A stretch of 40,957 bases of DNA from Oscillospiraceae bacterium (GTDB lineage Bacteria > Bacillota > Clostridia > Oscillospirales > Oscillospiraceae), in the NCBI GenBank assembly GCA_020025655.1, contig JAHHRR010000014.1, positions 1-40,957 on the forward strand, written 5' to 3'. A model generated the notes under the pieces. The model did no database searches. It was not told the DNA's origin and worked only from the letters and a program-made list of their open reading frames with translations. The translations under genes were made by a program, and so were the position numbers. Positions 22,094 to 30,272 of the stretch are shown piece by piece (position 1 is the stretch's first letter; each line of letters starts with the position of its first letter).

Positions 22094-23224
22094 TTAAATT
22101 CTTTTATCTAACATTCCGGAATATTTACGTCTGAATTCTTCAAAATTACCCTCATCCAGACTGTCTCTGATTTTCTGGGTAAGGCTGTTATAGAAATACA
22201 GGTTATGCATAACAGCCATACGCATTGCAAGCATCTCTTCTGCTTTAAAAAGATGCCTGATATATGCTCTAGAATAGCGCTGGCACACGGGGCAGTTGCA
22301 CTGAGTATCAATAGGCTGGCTGTCTCTGGCGTACTTCTCATTTTTGATATTGATAACGCCGCCCCATGTATACAGGTGTCCATGTCTGCCGTTTCTTGCC
22401 GGCATAACACAGTCAAAGAAGTCAACGCCCCTTGCAACGCTTTCAATAATGTTTGTAGGTGTACCTACACCCATAAGGTAGCGGGGCTTGTCTTTAGGCA
22501 TATACTCCTCGACAGCCTCGATAGTGTCATACATCTCCTGATGGGTTTCACCTACGGCAAGACCGCCTATCGCATAGCCCGGAAGATCCAGCTCTGCAAT
22601 TTTCTTCATATGCTCAATACGGATGTCTTTAAAGGTTGTACCCTGATTTATTCCGAAAAGCATCTGACCGGGGTTTACCGCATCATCCATGCTGTTGTAC
22701 TCATTGAGGGCCTTTTTGCAGCGCTCAAGCCAGCGGAATGTTCTGTCGCATGAACGCTGAACATAGTCTCTGGGAGAAGGTATTTTTATGCACTCATCAA
22801 AAGCCATGGCAATATCAGAACCCAGATTTGACTGAATTCTCATGCTCTCCTCAGGACCCATAAAAATCTTTCTGCCATCTACATGGGAGTTAAAATTAAC
22901 GCCCTCTTCGGTAATTTTGCGCAGCTTTGCCAGCGAGAATATCTGGAATCCGCCACTGTCGGTTAAAATAGGCCCGCTCCATGTCATAAACTTATGCAGT
23001 CCGCCCATGTCTTTAACCAGATCATCACCGGGTCTTACATGAAGGTGATATGTATTTGAAAGCTCAACCTGACAGTTGATATCCTTAAGATCCTTTGCAG
23101 AGAGCGCACCTTTTATGGCTCCCTGAGTTCCTACATTCATAAAGACCGGAGTCTGTACAGTACCATGGGGAGTTTTAAACTCGCCTCGTCTGGCACGTCC
23201 TTCCTGTTTAATAAGAGTATACAA
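22094..23224 (-). CDS. tgt: tRNA-guanine transglycosylase
   Basis: Tgt exchanges guanine-34 for preQ1 in tRNAs for Asp, Asn, His and Tyr during queuosine synthesis. The 376 residues carry the active-site DSGGFQIFS, the GGLAVGE loop, the second Asp in GVDFFDCVMP and the zinc site CNCPVC with a downstream His in VMHNLYFY. It follows queA by 11 nt, matching the pathway order in which QueA acts on the Tgt product. Confidence 0.97.
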   Translation of the reverse strand: MYTLIKQEGRARRGEFKTPHGTVQTPVFMNVGTQGAIKGALSAKDLKDINCQVELSNTYHLHVRPGDDLVKDMGGLHKFMTWSGPILTDSGGFQIFSLAKLRKITEEGVNFNSHVDGRKIFMGPEESMRIQSNLGSDIAMAFDECIKIPSPRDYVQRSCDRTFRWLERCKKALNEYNSMDDAVNPGQMLFGINQGTTFKDIRIEHMKKIAELDLPGYAIGGLAVGETHQEMYDTIEAVEEYMPKDKPRYLMGVGTPTNIIESVARGVDFFDCVMPARNGRHGHLYTWGGVINIKNEKYARDSQPIDTQCNCPVCQRYSRAYIRHLFKAEEMLAMRMAVMHNLYFYNSLTQKIRDSLDEGNFEEFRRKYSGMLDKRI

Positions 23225-23235
23225 AGTAATTCTCC

Positions 23236-24258
23236 TTATATAATAATCATTGCATCACCGAAGGAGAAGAATCTGTATTTCTCCTCGACAGCGTGCTTAT
23301 AGGCATTAAGAACGTGTTCACGGCCTGCAAGAGCAGAGACAAGCATTATAAGTGTGCTCTCAGGCAGATGGAAATTTGTAACAAGCGCATCAATGCACTT
23401 GAACTTATATCCGGGATAGATAAAGATATCTGTCCAGCCTGATGTTACAGGCAGGGTTCCGTCTTCGTTTGCAAAGCTTTCAAGAGTTCTGCAGGAAGTG
23501 GTACCGACAGAAATAATTCTGCCTCCGTTAGCTTTGGTCTCATTTACGATCTTTGCTGTTTCCTCAGGAATAATGCAGAATTCAGAGTGCATGGGATGAT
23601 CTTCAATATCATCTTCCTTAACAGGTCTGAAAGTTCCCAGGCCCACGTGGAGGGTCACAAATGCGATCTTTACTCCCATTTCACGCAGCTCATCCATAAG
23701 CTCAGTTGTAAAATGCAGTCCGGCAGTAGGAGCCGCAGCGCTGCCCAGTTCCTTTGAATAAACTGTCTGATAGCGCTCAGAATCCTTAAGCTCGGCATGA
23801 ATATAGGGAGGCAGAGGCATTTTGCCCAGTCTTTCAAGTTTCTCAAGGAAAATACCCTCATAATGGAACTTGACTATTCTGTTGCCGCCTTCAGCTACAC
23901 TCTCAACTGTTGCAGTAAGCTCTCCGTCACCGAAAGTAAGCTCAGTACCGGGCTTTGTCTTTCTGCCGGGTCTGCTCAGGCACTCCCAGCGGTCATCACC
24001 CAGATCTCTCAGCAGCAGCAGTTCAACTGCTCCGCCTGTGAGTCTGCTGCCCAGAAGTCTTGCCGGCAGAACTCGGGAATCATTCATAACAAGGCAGTCA
24101 CCGGGCTTCAGGAACTTCTTAATATCATAGAAATGAAGGTCCTCGGTTTCGCCTGTTACCTTGTCCAGATGCAGAAGGCGTGAATGGTCACGCTCTTTAA
24201 TAGGTGTCTGAGCTATAAGCTCCTCAGGTAAATCAAAATAAAAATCTGTCTTTTTCAT
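23236..24258 (-). CDS. queA: S-adenosylmethionine:tRNA ribosyltransferase-isomerase
   Basis: QueA transfers the ribosyl moiety of SAM to preQ1-tRNA to make epoxyqueuosine. The 340-residue protein shows the family N-terminus (DFYFDLPEELIAQTP), NDSRVLPARL, the AAPTAGLHFT motif and the C-terminal TNFHLPESTLIMLVSA. It overlaps the upstream spoIID gene by 4 nt and precedes tgt by 11 nt. Confidence 0.97.
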   Translation of the reverse strand: MKKTDFYFDLPEELIAQTPIKERDHSRLLHLDKVTGETEDLHFYDIKKFLKPGDCLVMNDSRVLPARLLGSRLTGGAVELLLLRDLGDDRWECLSRPGRKTKPGTELTFGDGELTATVESVAEGGNRIVKFHYEGIFLEKLERLGKMPLPPYIHAELKDSERYQTVYSKELGSAAAPTAGLHFTTELMDELREMGVKIAFVTLHVGLGTFRPVKEDDIEDHPMHSEFCIIPEETAKIVNETKANGGRIISVGTTSCRTLESFANEDGTLPVTSGWTDIFIYPGYKFKCIDALVTNFHLPESTLIMLVSALAGREHVLNAYKHAVEEKYRFFSFGDAMIII

Positions 24259-25757
24259 GCTACATATGCCCCGCTAAAATAAAATCTTAATATATCTTCG
24301 TAATTGTATCCATACACAGAAGCCATAGAGTTGGCTCCCCACTGGCTCATGCCGCAGTTGTGGCCCCAGCCTTTGCCTATAAAGACAAAGTCCTCATCAT
24401 CTCTTTCGATGCTGAACCGGCAGCTGTGCAGACCTAAGGAAGTGTAACAGTCTCTGCCTCTTATTTCAAGAGTATTTTCTTTATCGTCAATAAATTTAAT
24501 GGCAATTACATTGTCTGTATCAGAATATTCAGGTATGAGCTCCACAACATCGCCTATTTCATAGCCCCATTCCCTGAGCATATATCCGATTTCTTCACCG
24601 TCACGCCAAAGCTTCCAGTCTTTGAGCGGATATTTTACCGCTTCCTCAAACGGATCTGTTTTACCGCTGAGATATGGTGCGCCGGTGTCGAACACGTTTA
24701 TTCCGTCCTCTGTGGCGCCGCCGTTTGATGAGCAGTAATAAATCTCACATGGCTGGCCTTTATATCTCACCAGCTGCCCTGCCGTTTCATCTACTGCGCT
24801 GTCACTTATCTCATTTGCTTCAAGAGTTCCCCTGTATACCTGACTGTAAGTGTCCGCCGTCAGGTCAAAGCCGTATTCTTCAAACCTGCCTTCGTTATAT
24901 ACCGCATAGGTTCTGGCGCAGACCGCCTGAGCCTTGAGTGCTTCAAACGGCCATGAATAGCTCATTTCATACGGTATAACACCTTTTACATAGTCCTCTA
25001 GGCCAACATAATTGATAAGATTAAGGTGTTTTGCATCATGCATTCTAAATTCAAAACATCCTCTGTACCTGTTGCCGTCATATGCAGTAAGGGAATTGCC
25101 TGACATCGGAACAACGGCAAGCCTGCTTATTCCTTCATCAGTTTTATAAATAAGGTCTTCATCTTCCGAATCAACCAGATATATAGAACCGCTGCCATCA
25201 TACCACGGTTTTGCTTCAAGCTCCAGACGGCTTATAAATTTCTTCGCCTCATTTCTGGATTTAAAGGAACCGCATACTTTTCTTGTGGAATCATCAATCA
25301 TCAACGACTCAATTCCCAACTCCTGCAGCTTCACATCTGTATCTTCATCCGGTTCAAAGCCTTCATCCAGAAGTATGTGCCAGCATCCTCCATCCGAACG
25401 GATGCCGGCTATAATGCTGCTCTCATTCGTACGCAGGATCTCACTGAAATTACCTTCTCCGTCAAACTGTCCTACAACGAACCCTTCTCCCGAAAGATTC
25501 ACAAGTTCAGCTTTAGATGCAGCCCCGTCGCCATAGCTGAGACCGATTTTCATTATATCCTTGTCATGCGGAATATTCTCAAACTGAGAACCATCTACAT
25601 ACAGGCTTTTATCTATATATGTACCGTTTGCAGCAGAGCTTCCTTTCACGGCGTAATTATCATGCGGTCTATCCGCATACGCAGTAACACTGCTTAAGGA
25701 AAACGCCAGAAGCGCAACTGTGCAGGCTATTATCTTTTTGTGTTTATCCCTGAACAT
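24255..25757 (-). CDS. spoIID: SpoIID/LytB-domain protein
   Basis: This is a 500-residue exported protein. A signal or anchor sequence (about 8-30, ending near TAYADRP) is followed by a long N-terminal part unlike short SpoIID. The SpoIID domain follows, with the typical GVIPYEMSYSWPFEALKAQ block, CARTY, and a C-terminal GKGWGHNCGMSQWGA. SpoIID is a lytic transglycosylase acting in engulfment; a LytB-like, non-sporulation homologue is possible because the protein is longer than classic SpoIID (about 340). The ATG at 25757 has TGAGG 6 nt upstream, and an in-frame TTG at 25769 overlaps that SD. Its promoter is at 25790-25818, and queA overlaps its end. Confidence 0.85.
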   Translation of the reverse strand: MFRDKHKKIIACTVALLAFSLSSVTAYADRPHDNYAVKGSSAANGTYIDKSLYVDGSQFENIPHDKDIMKIGLSYGDGAASKAELVNLSGEGFVVGQFDGEGNFSEILRTNESSIIAGIRSDGGCWHILLDEGFEPDEDTDVKLQELGIESLMIDDSTRKVCGSFKSRNEAKKFISRLELEAKPWYDGSGSIYLVDSEDEDLIYKTDEGISRLAVVPMSGNSLTAYDGNRYRGCFEFRMHDAKHLNLINYVGLEDYVKGVIPYEMSYSWPFEALKAQAVCARTYAVYNEGRFEEYGFDLTADTYSQVYRGTLEANEISDSAVDETAGQLVRYKGQPCEIYYCSSNGGATEDGINVFDTGAPYLSGKTDPFEEAVKYPLKDWKLWRDGEEIGYMLREWGYEIGDVVELIPEYSDTDNVIAIKFIDDKENTLEIRGRDCYTSLGLHSCRFSIERDDEDFVFIGKGWGHNCGMSQWGANSMASVYGYNYEDILRFYFSGAYVA

Positions 25758-25789
25758 AAATAACCTCAAAATATTGGATTAACTAATTT

Positions 25790-25818
25790 AGTATAACAGA
25801 AATCAGTCTCCAATACAA
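25790..25818 (-). promoter_or_regulatory. Promoter of the spoIID-queA-tgt operon
   Basis: On the minus strand TTGTAT (25813-25818), 17 nt, TATACT (25790-25795). This is a housekeeping-type promoter, as expected if it also serves queA and tgt. Confidence 0.6.
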
Positions 25819-25892
25819 TGTTTTTGTAATATCCGCTTTGCAGGTCAAATATAATGTGTCGGTAAAACAAATTAAGTTTTCAGGAGGTTAAA

Positions 25893-26783
25893 ATGGTTAA
25901 AAATCCTGTATTTAAAGGTTTATGTACTGCAATAGTTACTCCCTTCGGTGAGCACGGTGTAGATTACGACAGACTCAGGAAAAATATAGATTTTCAGTTT
26001 GAAAACGGATGCTCTGCAATTCTTGTCTGCGGTACAACCGGTGAAAACGCCACACTGACTTCAAACGAATACGAAGAGGTCATGCGCTTCTGTATAAGAG
26101 AAAATAATGGCCGGATGAAGCTCATTGCAGGTGTTGGCAGCAACAACACCGAAACCGCTCTCAAAAATGCCGAGACCGCAAAATTCATGGGGGCCGACGC
26201 CATTTTAATGGTCACGCCCTACTACAATAAAACTACTCAGAAGGGGCTTATCGAACATTTTACATACGTTGCCGACCGGGTAGATATTCCTATGATTTTA
26301 TATAATGTACCCAGCAGAACCGGAATCGGTATCAAGGCCGAGACTTACAAAGAACTGTCTCAGCATCCCAATATAAACGGAGTAAAAGAGGCCTCCGGCG
26401 ATCTGAGTCTTGCGGCTAAAACCAGAAGTCTCTGCGGCAATGACCTTTATATATGGAGCGGCAACGATGATAATACCGTTCCGCTAATGTCGCTGGGTGC
26501 TTTGGGTGTCATTTCTGTTGCATCAAACATCGTACCGGGCGCAGTCGCAAAGCTTTGCGAGCTTTGCCTTGCCGGTGACTTCTCTCAGGCGACCGAGCTT
26601 TACGGCAAATATTCTGATTTGTTCTCTGCACTTTTCATAGAAACAAATCCAATTCCAATTAAAACCGCTATGAAGCTTATGGATCTGGATTCCGGAATCA
26701 TGCGTCTGCCGCTTACAAAGATGAGCGAAGATAATCTGGCAACACTCCGCAGTGTTATGCGTGATACGGGGCTGAACGTATAA
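25893..26783 (+). CDS. dapA: 4-hydroxy-tetrahydrodipicolinate synthase
   Basis: DapA condenses pyruvate with aspartate semialdehyde, the first step toward diaminopimelate, lysine and spore dipicolinate. The 296 residues carry CGTTGENATL (Thr48, Thr49), Tyr138 (YNVPSRTG) and the Schiff-base Lys165 (GVKEASGD). AGGAGG precedes the ATG by 7 nt. It is monocistronic, between a divergent spoIID and a shared terminator. A TATAAT lies at 25850-25855 but without a well-spaced -35. Confidence 0.95.
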   Translation: MVKNPVFKGLCTAIVTPFGEHGVDYDRLRKNIDFQFENGCSAILVCGTTGENATLTSNEYEEVMRFCIRENNGRMKLIAGVGSNNTETALKNAETAKFMGADAILMVTPYYNKTTQKGLIEHFTYVADRVDIPMILYNVPSRTGIGIKAETYKELSQHPNINGVKEASGDLSLAAKTRSLCGNDLYIWSGNDDNTVPLMSLGALGVISVASNIVPGAVAKLCELCLAGDFSQATELYGKYSDLFSALFIETNPIPIKTAMKLMDLDSGIMRLPLTKMSEDNLATLRSVMRDTGLNV

Positions 26784-26810
26784 AAAAGCAGGGGGTCTCC
26801 CCTGCTTTTT
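26782..26810. terminator. Bidirectional terminator between dapA and sfp-type gene
   Basis: AAAAAAGCAGGGG and CCCCTGCTTTTT flank a GTCT loop. The A and T runs serve both convergent genes. Confidence 0.88.
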
Positions 26811-27435
26811 ATAATTCAACTTCTATTATGATAGGCATAGTATCACATTTTCCGATAGTGCAAACAGAAATACTGTACCGGTCAATATTCCCGCTCCAAA
26901 CGCTGAGCTGTTTATCGCACAGAGCAATCTCATTATCCGGTATAACCGAAAAAGAGTTAAGTTCAAGGCTTATCCCCATGCCCAAAGCTTTAACACAGCT
27001 CTCTTTTCTCGACCAGATTTCAGTAAAAGCCGCATCTTTGTCAGGCGAATGCTGAACGTAATTGTATTCTTCTAAAGTAAACTGTCTTTTAGCGAGATTT
27101 TCTCTGTAAGGTGATTTTTTCTGAATATCTGCCCCTATTTCCCGCTCAGAGATTGCGCAAATTGCAAAATTCCCTGAATGGGACAGGCTGAAATATTCAG
27201 GCAGATTATCACAATACGGCTTTCCCATAACACTGCTTTTAATGTTGAGCGGAAGGCTTACATTGGGAAAATTCTTTTTTACGGCATAATTAAGAAGCAG
27301 TTCTGCCCCTATTGACTGTTTTCTATTTAGTTCAGGTCTGAGCTTTTCAAGCTTTCTCAGCCTGTATTCGGACATCAGTCCCTCAGGCGGTATAGTCGGA
27401 ACACCGCTTATATCTGCATAATAGAGCTTTATCAT
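26809..27435 (-). CDS. 4'-phosphopantetheinyl transferase, Sfp family
   Basis: The 208-residue enzyme is of the Sfp/AcpT type that loads coenzyme A-derived phosphopantetheine onto carrier proteins. It has the SLSHSGNFAICAIS motif, the magnesium-site motif IGADIQ (usually GIDIE) and WSRKESCVKALG (usually WxxKEA). Fatty-acid ACP or a secondary-metabolite carrier could be the target; no carrier-protein or NRPS gene is near. GGGAG lies before the ATG. Its promoter is at 27463-27491. Confidence 0.87.
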   Translation of the reverse strand: MIKLYYADISGVPTIPPEGLMSEYRLRKLEKLRPELNRKQSIGAELLLNYAVKKNFPNVSLPLNIKSSVMGKPYCDNLPEYFSLSHSGNFAICAISEREIGADIQKKSPYRENLAKRQFTLEEYNYVQHSPDKDAAFTEIWSRKESCVKALGMGISLELNSFSVIPDNEIALCDKQLSVWSGNIDRYSISVCTIGKCDTMPIIIEVEL

Positions 27436-27462
27436 AGCTTAACTCCCCGTGTATTTTAATCT

Positions 27463-27491
27463 ATGATACAGCCAGATTTGTCTAAAATCAA
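27463..27491 (-). promoter_or_regulatory. Sigma-A-type promoter of the phosphopantetheinyl transferase gene
   Basis: On the minus strand TTGATT (27486-27491), 17 nt, TATCAT (27463-27468), about 28 nt of leader. Confidence 0.6.
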
Positions 27492-27509
27492 TATGTAACA
27501 TATGCCCAT

Positions 27510-27539
27510 GAACGCTGCGGCTTAAAATCCGCAGTGTTC
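27510..27539. terminator. Hairpin after the small lipoprotein gene
   Basis: An 11-bp stem with one G-T pair (27510-27520 and 27529-27539) and an 8-nt loop lies between the lipoprotein stop (27560) and the next promoter. It lacks a T tract, so termination is only presumed. Confidence 0.4.
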
Positions 27540-27559
27540 AAAAGTGTTCAAAACAGAAA

Positions 27560-27859
27560 TTATTTTTCCGGACTCACAGGCTTAGGACTCATAGTAGGAG
27601 CGGGGCTTAAAATAACATTCTCTTCAAGCATATTATTTTTATCAGCCGCAGAGCCCTTGTCATCCTTGTTCTGCTCATCGTTTTCGATCATTCCGTCATC
27701 ATCTTTTACAATTCCATTCTCAACATCTGCGCTGGGCATAGGACTGATAATAGGAGAAGCACTGGGCATGACTTCAGTCTTGCCGTTGTCGCAGCTGCAT
27801 CCGCACAGCAGAGCGCCGAGCAGGCACAAGGGTATAAACAATTTAATAGATTTTTTCAT
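27560..27859 (-). CDS. Small low-complexity lipoprotein, unknown function
   Basis: The 99-residue precursor has a basic N-terminus, a hydrophobic stretch and a lipobox LCGC that puts the lipid on Cys20. The mature part is short, acidic and Pro/Ser/Met-rich (SASPIISPMPSA, PAPTMSPKP), with no fold expected. AAGGAGG lies 6 nt before the ATG, one of the best ribosome sites in the window, so it is likely a real gene. I do not recognise a family. It may be a cell-surface spacer or sacrificial lipoprotein, but that is speculation. Confidence 0.65.
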   Translation of the reverse strand: MKKSIKLFIPLCLLGALLCGCSCDNGKTEVMPSASPIISPMPSADVENGIVKDDDGMIENDEQNKDDKGSAADKNNMLEENVILSPAPTMSPKPVSPEK

Positions 27860-28016
27860 TGTATTCCTCCTTATATTTGCAGAGATATTATTTGAATATT
27901 TTCTGAAAATATACGAAGGACTTACTTAAATAAAAAAATTTTCAATATTAAAAATATGAAGCGACTATATCATTATAATCTATAACTTTCAGCCTACTTT
28001 TTCCTTTCTAATTCAT

Positions 28017-28910
28017 TTAGTATTTAGTTTCGGAAAAGCGCAAGATATACTCCTGACCTATGCCATCGCTGTTCAGAATAACCAGTGTATGAGTAACTTC
28101 TTCCGCTGTTTTCTCAGGTCTGTCGTATGCAGTACGCACTACATCATCCGCATGGTACTCTTCCACCACCGCCCAGACTGCATCCTCAGCCCAGCTGATA
28201 TTTTTATCCTCTCCGGCAGTTGACAGCTCCTGAGTATCAATAAGCTCTCCGTTTTCATTATACTGGCGGACAAGAAGCTTTTCTATTTCCTTGATAGTTT
28301 CAATGGAAAACTCTGCTCTTGTTGATACACTTCCCTCTTTGCCGTTCTCAGTAACCTTTATAGTTTCTTCCACTGCCCCGGAGAAAATTCCACCGGAATA
28401 AATATTGCCGTGACCGTTCAAATATACCATGCCGTCTTCCGTCTGATAGACCTGATTTGCCGACCATGCAGTATTTTCCATTTTTTCGCTGACATAAAGA
28501 GTGCCCTTCAAATCGTAGCTGTCTCCGAAATCTGTGGACTTAACACCGAACTTGTTTTGTGCCATATCGGAGCAAACTGTATGATAGCTTTCGTCCCCGT
28601 CCTTTACAGTTGCTTCAAAAAGTGCATAGCCTTCAAGTCCCGGGAAATAAAACTCTCCTGTTTCTTCATCAAATTCTGCCGGCAGGATTGACTCCGGGAA
28701 CTGGAATTTTCCAAATTCGGTATTTGCCTCAAAGCTGCCGTACTCTATCCAGTTTTCAGTATCATTATAAATATCGACTGTATCAGGTGTAAGGAATATA
28801 CCTACCATACGGTCATTATGCTTTTGAGCTTTTTCTTCCTTTGCAAGAGAGCACCCACTCGAAAGGAGCATACTGCAAGCAAGCAGGAATACCAATATTT
28901 TCTTATTCAT
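28017..28910 (-). CDS. Lipoprotein of unknown function in the HTH/DUF2975-like module
   Basis: This is a 297-residue lipoprotein precursor. MNKKILVFLLACSMLLSSGC gives a type II signal with Cys20 as the lipid site. The mature part is about 278 residues, acidic and beta-rich, with repeated aromatic/Gly segments (FYFPGLEGYALFEA, YLNGHGNIYSGG). I know no family for it. GGAGG lies 6 nt before the ATG at 28910, and the start overlaps the HTH stop by 8 nt, so it is the third gene of a coupled module. A longer frame to 28955 would run further into the HTH gene without an SD. Confidence 0.75.
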   Translation of the reverse strand: MNKKILVFLLACSMLLSSGCSLAKEEKAQKHNDRMVGIFLTPDTVDIYNDTENWIEYGSFEANTEFGKFQFPESILPAEFDEETGEFYFPGLEGYALFEATVKDGDESYHTVCSDMAQNKFGVKSTDFGDSYDLKGTLYVSEKMENTAWSANQVYQTEDGMVYLNGHGNIYSGGIFSGAVEETIKVTENGKEGSVSTRAEFSIETIKEIEKLLVRQYNENGELIDTQELSTAGEDKNISWAEDAVWAVVEEYHADDVVRTAYDRPEKTAEEVTHTLVILNSDGIGQEYILRFSETKY

Positions 28911-29127
28911 CTGAATCCTCCAAATTTCCGTCGAAGCGGAGAATATCCCCAACATCGCACTGCAGATAGTAGCAAATTCTATTTATCGTATGGAAGCGAA
29001 CGCCGTTGGCCTTTCCTGAGCGCAGAATTGAGAGGTTTGCTTCCGTTATTCCCACTTTAGAGCAAAGCTCTTTAGATGTCATATTTCTTTCCTTTAATAT
29101 CTCACTTAAATGCACCGTAATTGCCAT
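28903..29127 (-). CDS. Cro/C1-type HTH regulator, YozG-like
   Basis: This is a 74-residue single-domain XRE-type repressor-like protein. The HTH runs from MTSKELCSKVGITEANLSILRSG to the recognition-proximal INRICYYLQCDVGDIL. Small YozG-like regulators of this type usually pair with a DUF2975 membrane protein, which is what precedes it here. GAGG lies 8 nt before the ATG at 29127; an earlier in-frame ATG at 29163 lies within the upstream gene without an SD. It is 10 nt after the membrane gene and overlaps the lipoprotein gene. It probably controls its own operon, perhaps through the inverted repeat at 30098-30118. Confidence 0.82.
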   Translation of the reverse strand: MAITVHLSEILKERNMTSKELCSKVGITEANLSILRSGKANGVRFHTINRICYYLQCDVGDILRFDGNLEDSDE

Positions 29128-29137
29128 AACCGCAACC

Positions 29138-30082
29138 TCATATAATCGATGCATTGTCATCATTAACTTCTTTGGCTCTGCGGAAATACTTGCAAAGAAG
29201 CATTAAAACTGCGCACATAACCAGTGTAAGCAGCGGTACATGAATCTTTATATAGATATGCAGCAGTTTTGAGAAGAACATGAGCTGAAGGAGATTGCCC
29301 GCAGCAGTAAGCAACAGAGATATTTCGGCAACAAGAATACTTTTCTTTGAGATTTCCTCTGCCAGAGAAACAGTTGTCTCTGCAAAAGGTTCTGTCTCCA
29401 ATGCCAGTGCGAGCTTTCCGGCAAGAAGCATTACCCATACGCCCATGAGGTCAGGAAGATAAGATATTACCTGTAAAACAATCAGCATCGTATAATTCGT
29501 CTGCATCAAAGTCTGCTGATTGTTTCCCTCCTGCATTGAAAAGGCAGCATCCATTCCTCCCCTGACAGCAGAAAAACCCAGCAGCAGCGCATATCCGGCT
29601 GCTGTCCAGAAAAGGAAAACAGGTAAAATCTCTGCCGGCTTTTTTATAAGCGTCTTTATAAAGCGAAGAAGTGCCCAGCATAAAAGAGTTGCAGCAACAG
29701 ATCCCGCCGAAACAAGCGCCCACATTTTTGCAATCGTTTCGGAATTTGCCCAATAAAGCATATCCGATACTCTTGTAGGATTTACAAGATAATAAAGCAT
29801 TGCAAATGTCTCTGCTCCGCCGATGGCAAGAAGCCAGTCAATACGAGAGCGTTTTTTCCAGAGAAGCCCAAGCGCAGGAAGGCAGGAAATTCCAATAGTT
29901 ATCGCCCATGCTTCGATGTTTCCCGCAGTGCCGCTAAGAGATAAATTCCGAAGCCATTGTCCAAACGCTGCAAGCGGCTCAGTTATGCTGTTTGCAGCAT
30001 TATTTCCGGAAGCCGCAGCAATAATGCAGCCAATCAGGAATGCTGTCAGTGTATAGACCGTCTGTCTTTTTGTATTATCCAT
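29138..30082 (-). CDS. Multi-pass membrane protein with DUF2975-like C-terminus
   Basis: The 314-residue protein has eight to nine membrane segments. The last 150 residues, with four helices and SYLPDLMGVWVMLLAGKLALALETEPF, resemble DUF2975 proteins. Those are normally about 160 residues with four helices, so this looks like an N-terminally extended form. The extension (about 1-160) has further helices and no known motif. GGCGGAG lies before the ATG at 30082. A strong promoter is at 30129-30157. It is the first gene of a three-gene unit with an HTH regulator and a lipoprotein. Sensing or membrane-stress roles are guesses. Confidence 0.7.
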   Translation of the reverse strand: MDNTKRQTVYTLTAFLIGCIIAAASGNNAANSITEPLAAFGQWLRNLSLSGTAGNIEAWAITIGISCLPALGLLWKKRSRIDWLLAIGGAETFAMLYYLVNPTRVSDMLYWANSETIAKMWALVSAGSVAATLLCWALLRFIKTLIKKPAEILPVFLFWTAAGYALLLGFSAVRGGMDAAFSMQEGNNQQTLMQTNYTMLIVLQVISYLPDLMGVWVMLLAGKLALALETEPFAETTVSLAEEISKKSILVAEISLLLTAAGNLLQLMFFSKLLHIYIKIHVPLLTLVMCAVLMLLCKYFRRAKEVNDDNASII

Positions 30083-30097
30083 CTTACTCCGCCTTTC

Positions 30098-30118
30098 AAT
30101 TATTGTTTTACAATAATT
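30098..30118. promoter_or_regulatory. Inverted repeat in the module's leader, candidate operator
   Basis: A perfect 9-bp inverted repeat, AATTATTGT and ACAATAATT with a TTT centre, lies between the predicted transcription start (near 30122) and the SD of the membrane gene. It could be the HTH operator or an mRNA hairpin. Confidence 0.5.
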
Positions 30119-30128
30119 CTTTAATTGG

Positions 30129-30157
30129 AGTATATTCGTAAAATTATCGTTTGTCAA
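30129..30157 (-). promoter_or_regulatory. Promoter of the DUF2975-like/HTH/lipoprotein unit
   Basis: On the minus strand TTGACA (30152-30157), 17 nt, TATACT (30129-30134). Confidence 0.8.
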
Positions 30158-30236
30158 TAATATTCTGCCATTTCAGACTGCAAATCAGCTTTAATTTCGA
30201 TAAGGTGTAATCAGGCTTATAAACCGTTAAATTTCA

Positions 30237-30265
30237 TTGCCACATCACAGTTTATGTGCTATCAT
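30237..30265 (+). promoter_or_regulatory. Promoter placed for a leaderless rlmD-type mRNA
   Basis: TTGCCA (30237-30242), 17 nt, TATCAT (30260-30265). The likely start codon is at 30273, only 7 nt after the -10 box. Confidence 0.65.
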
Positions 30266-30272
30266 AGTTTTT

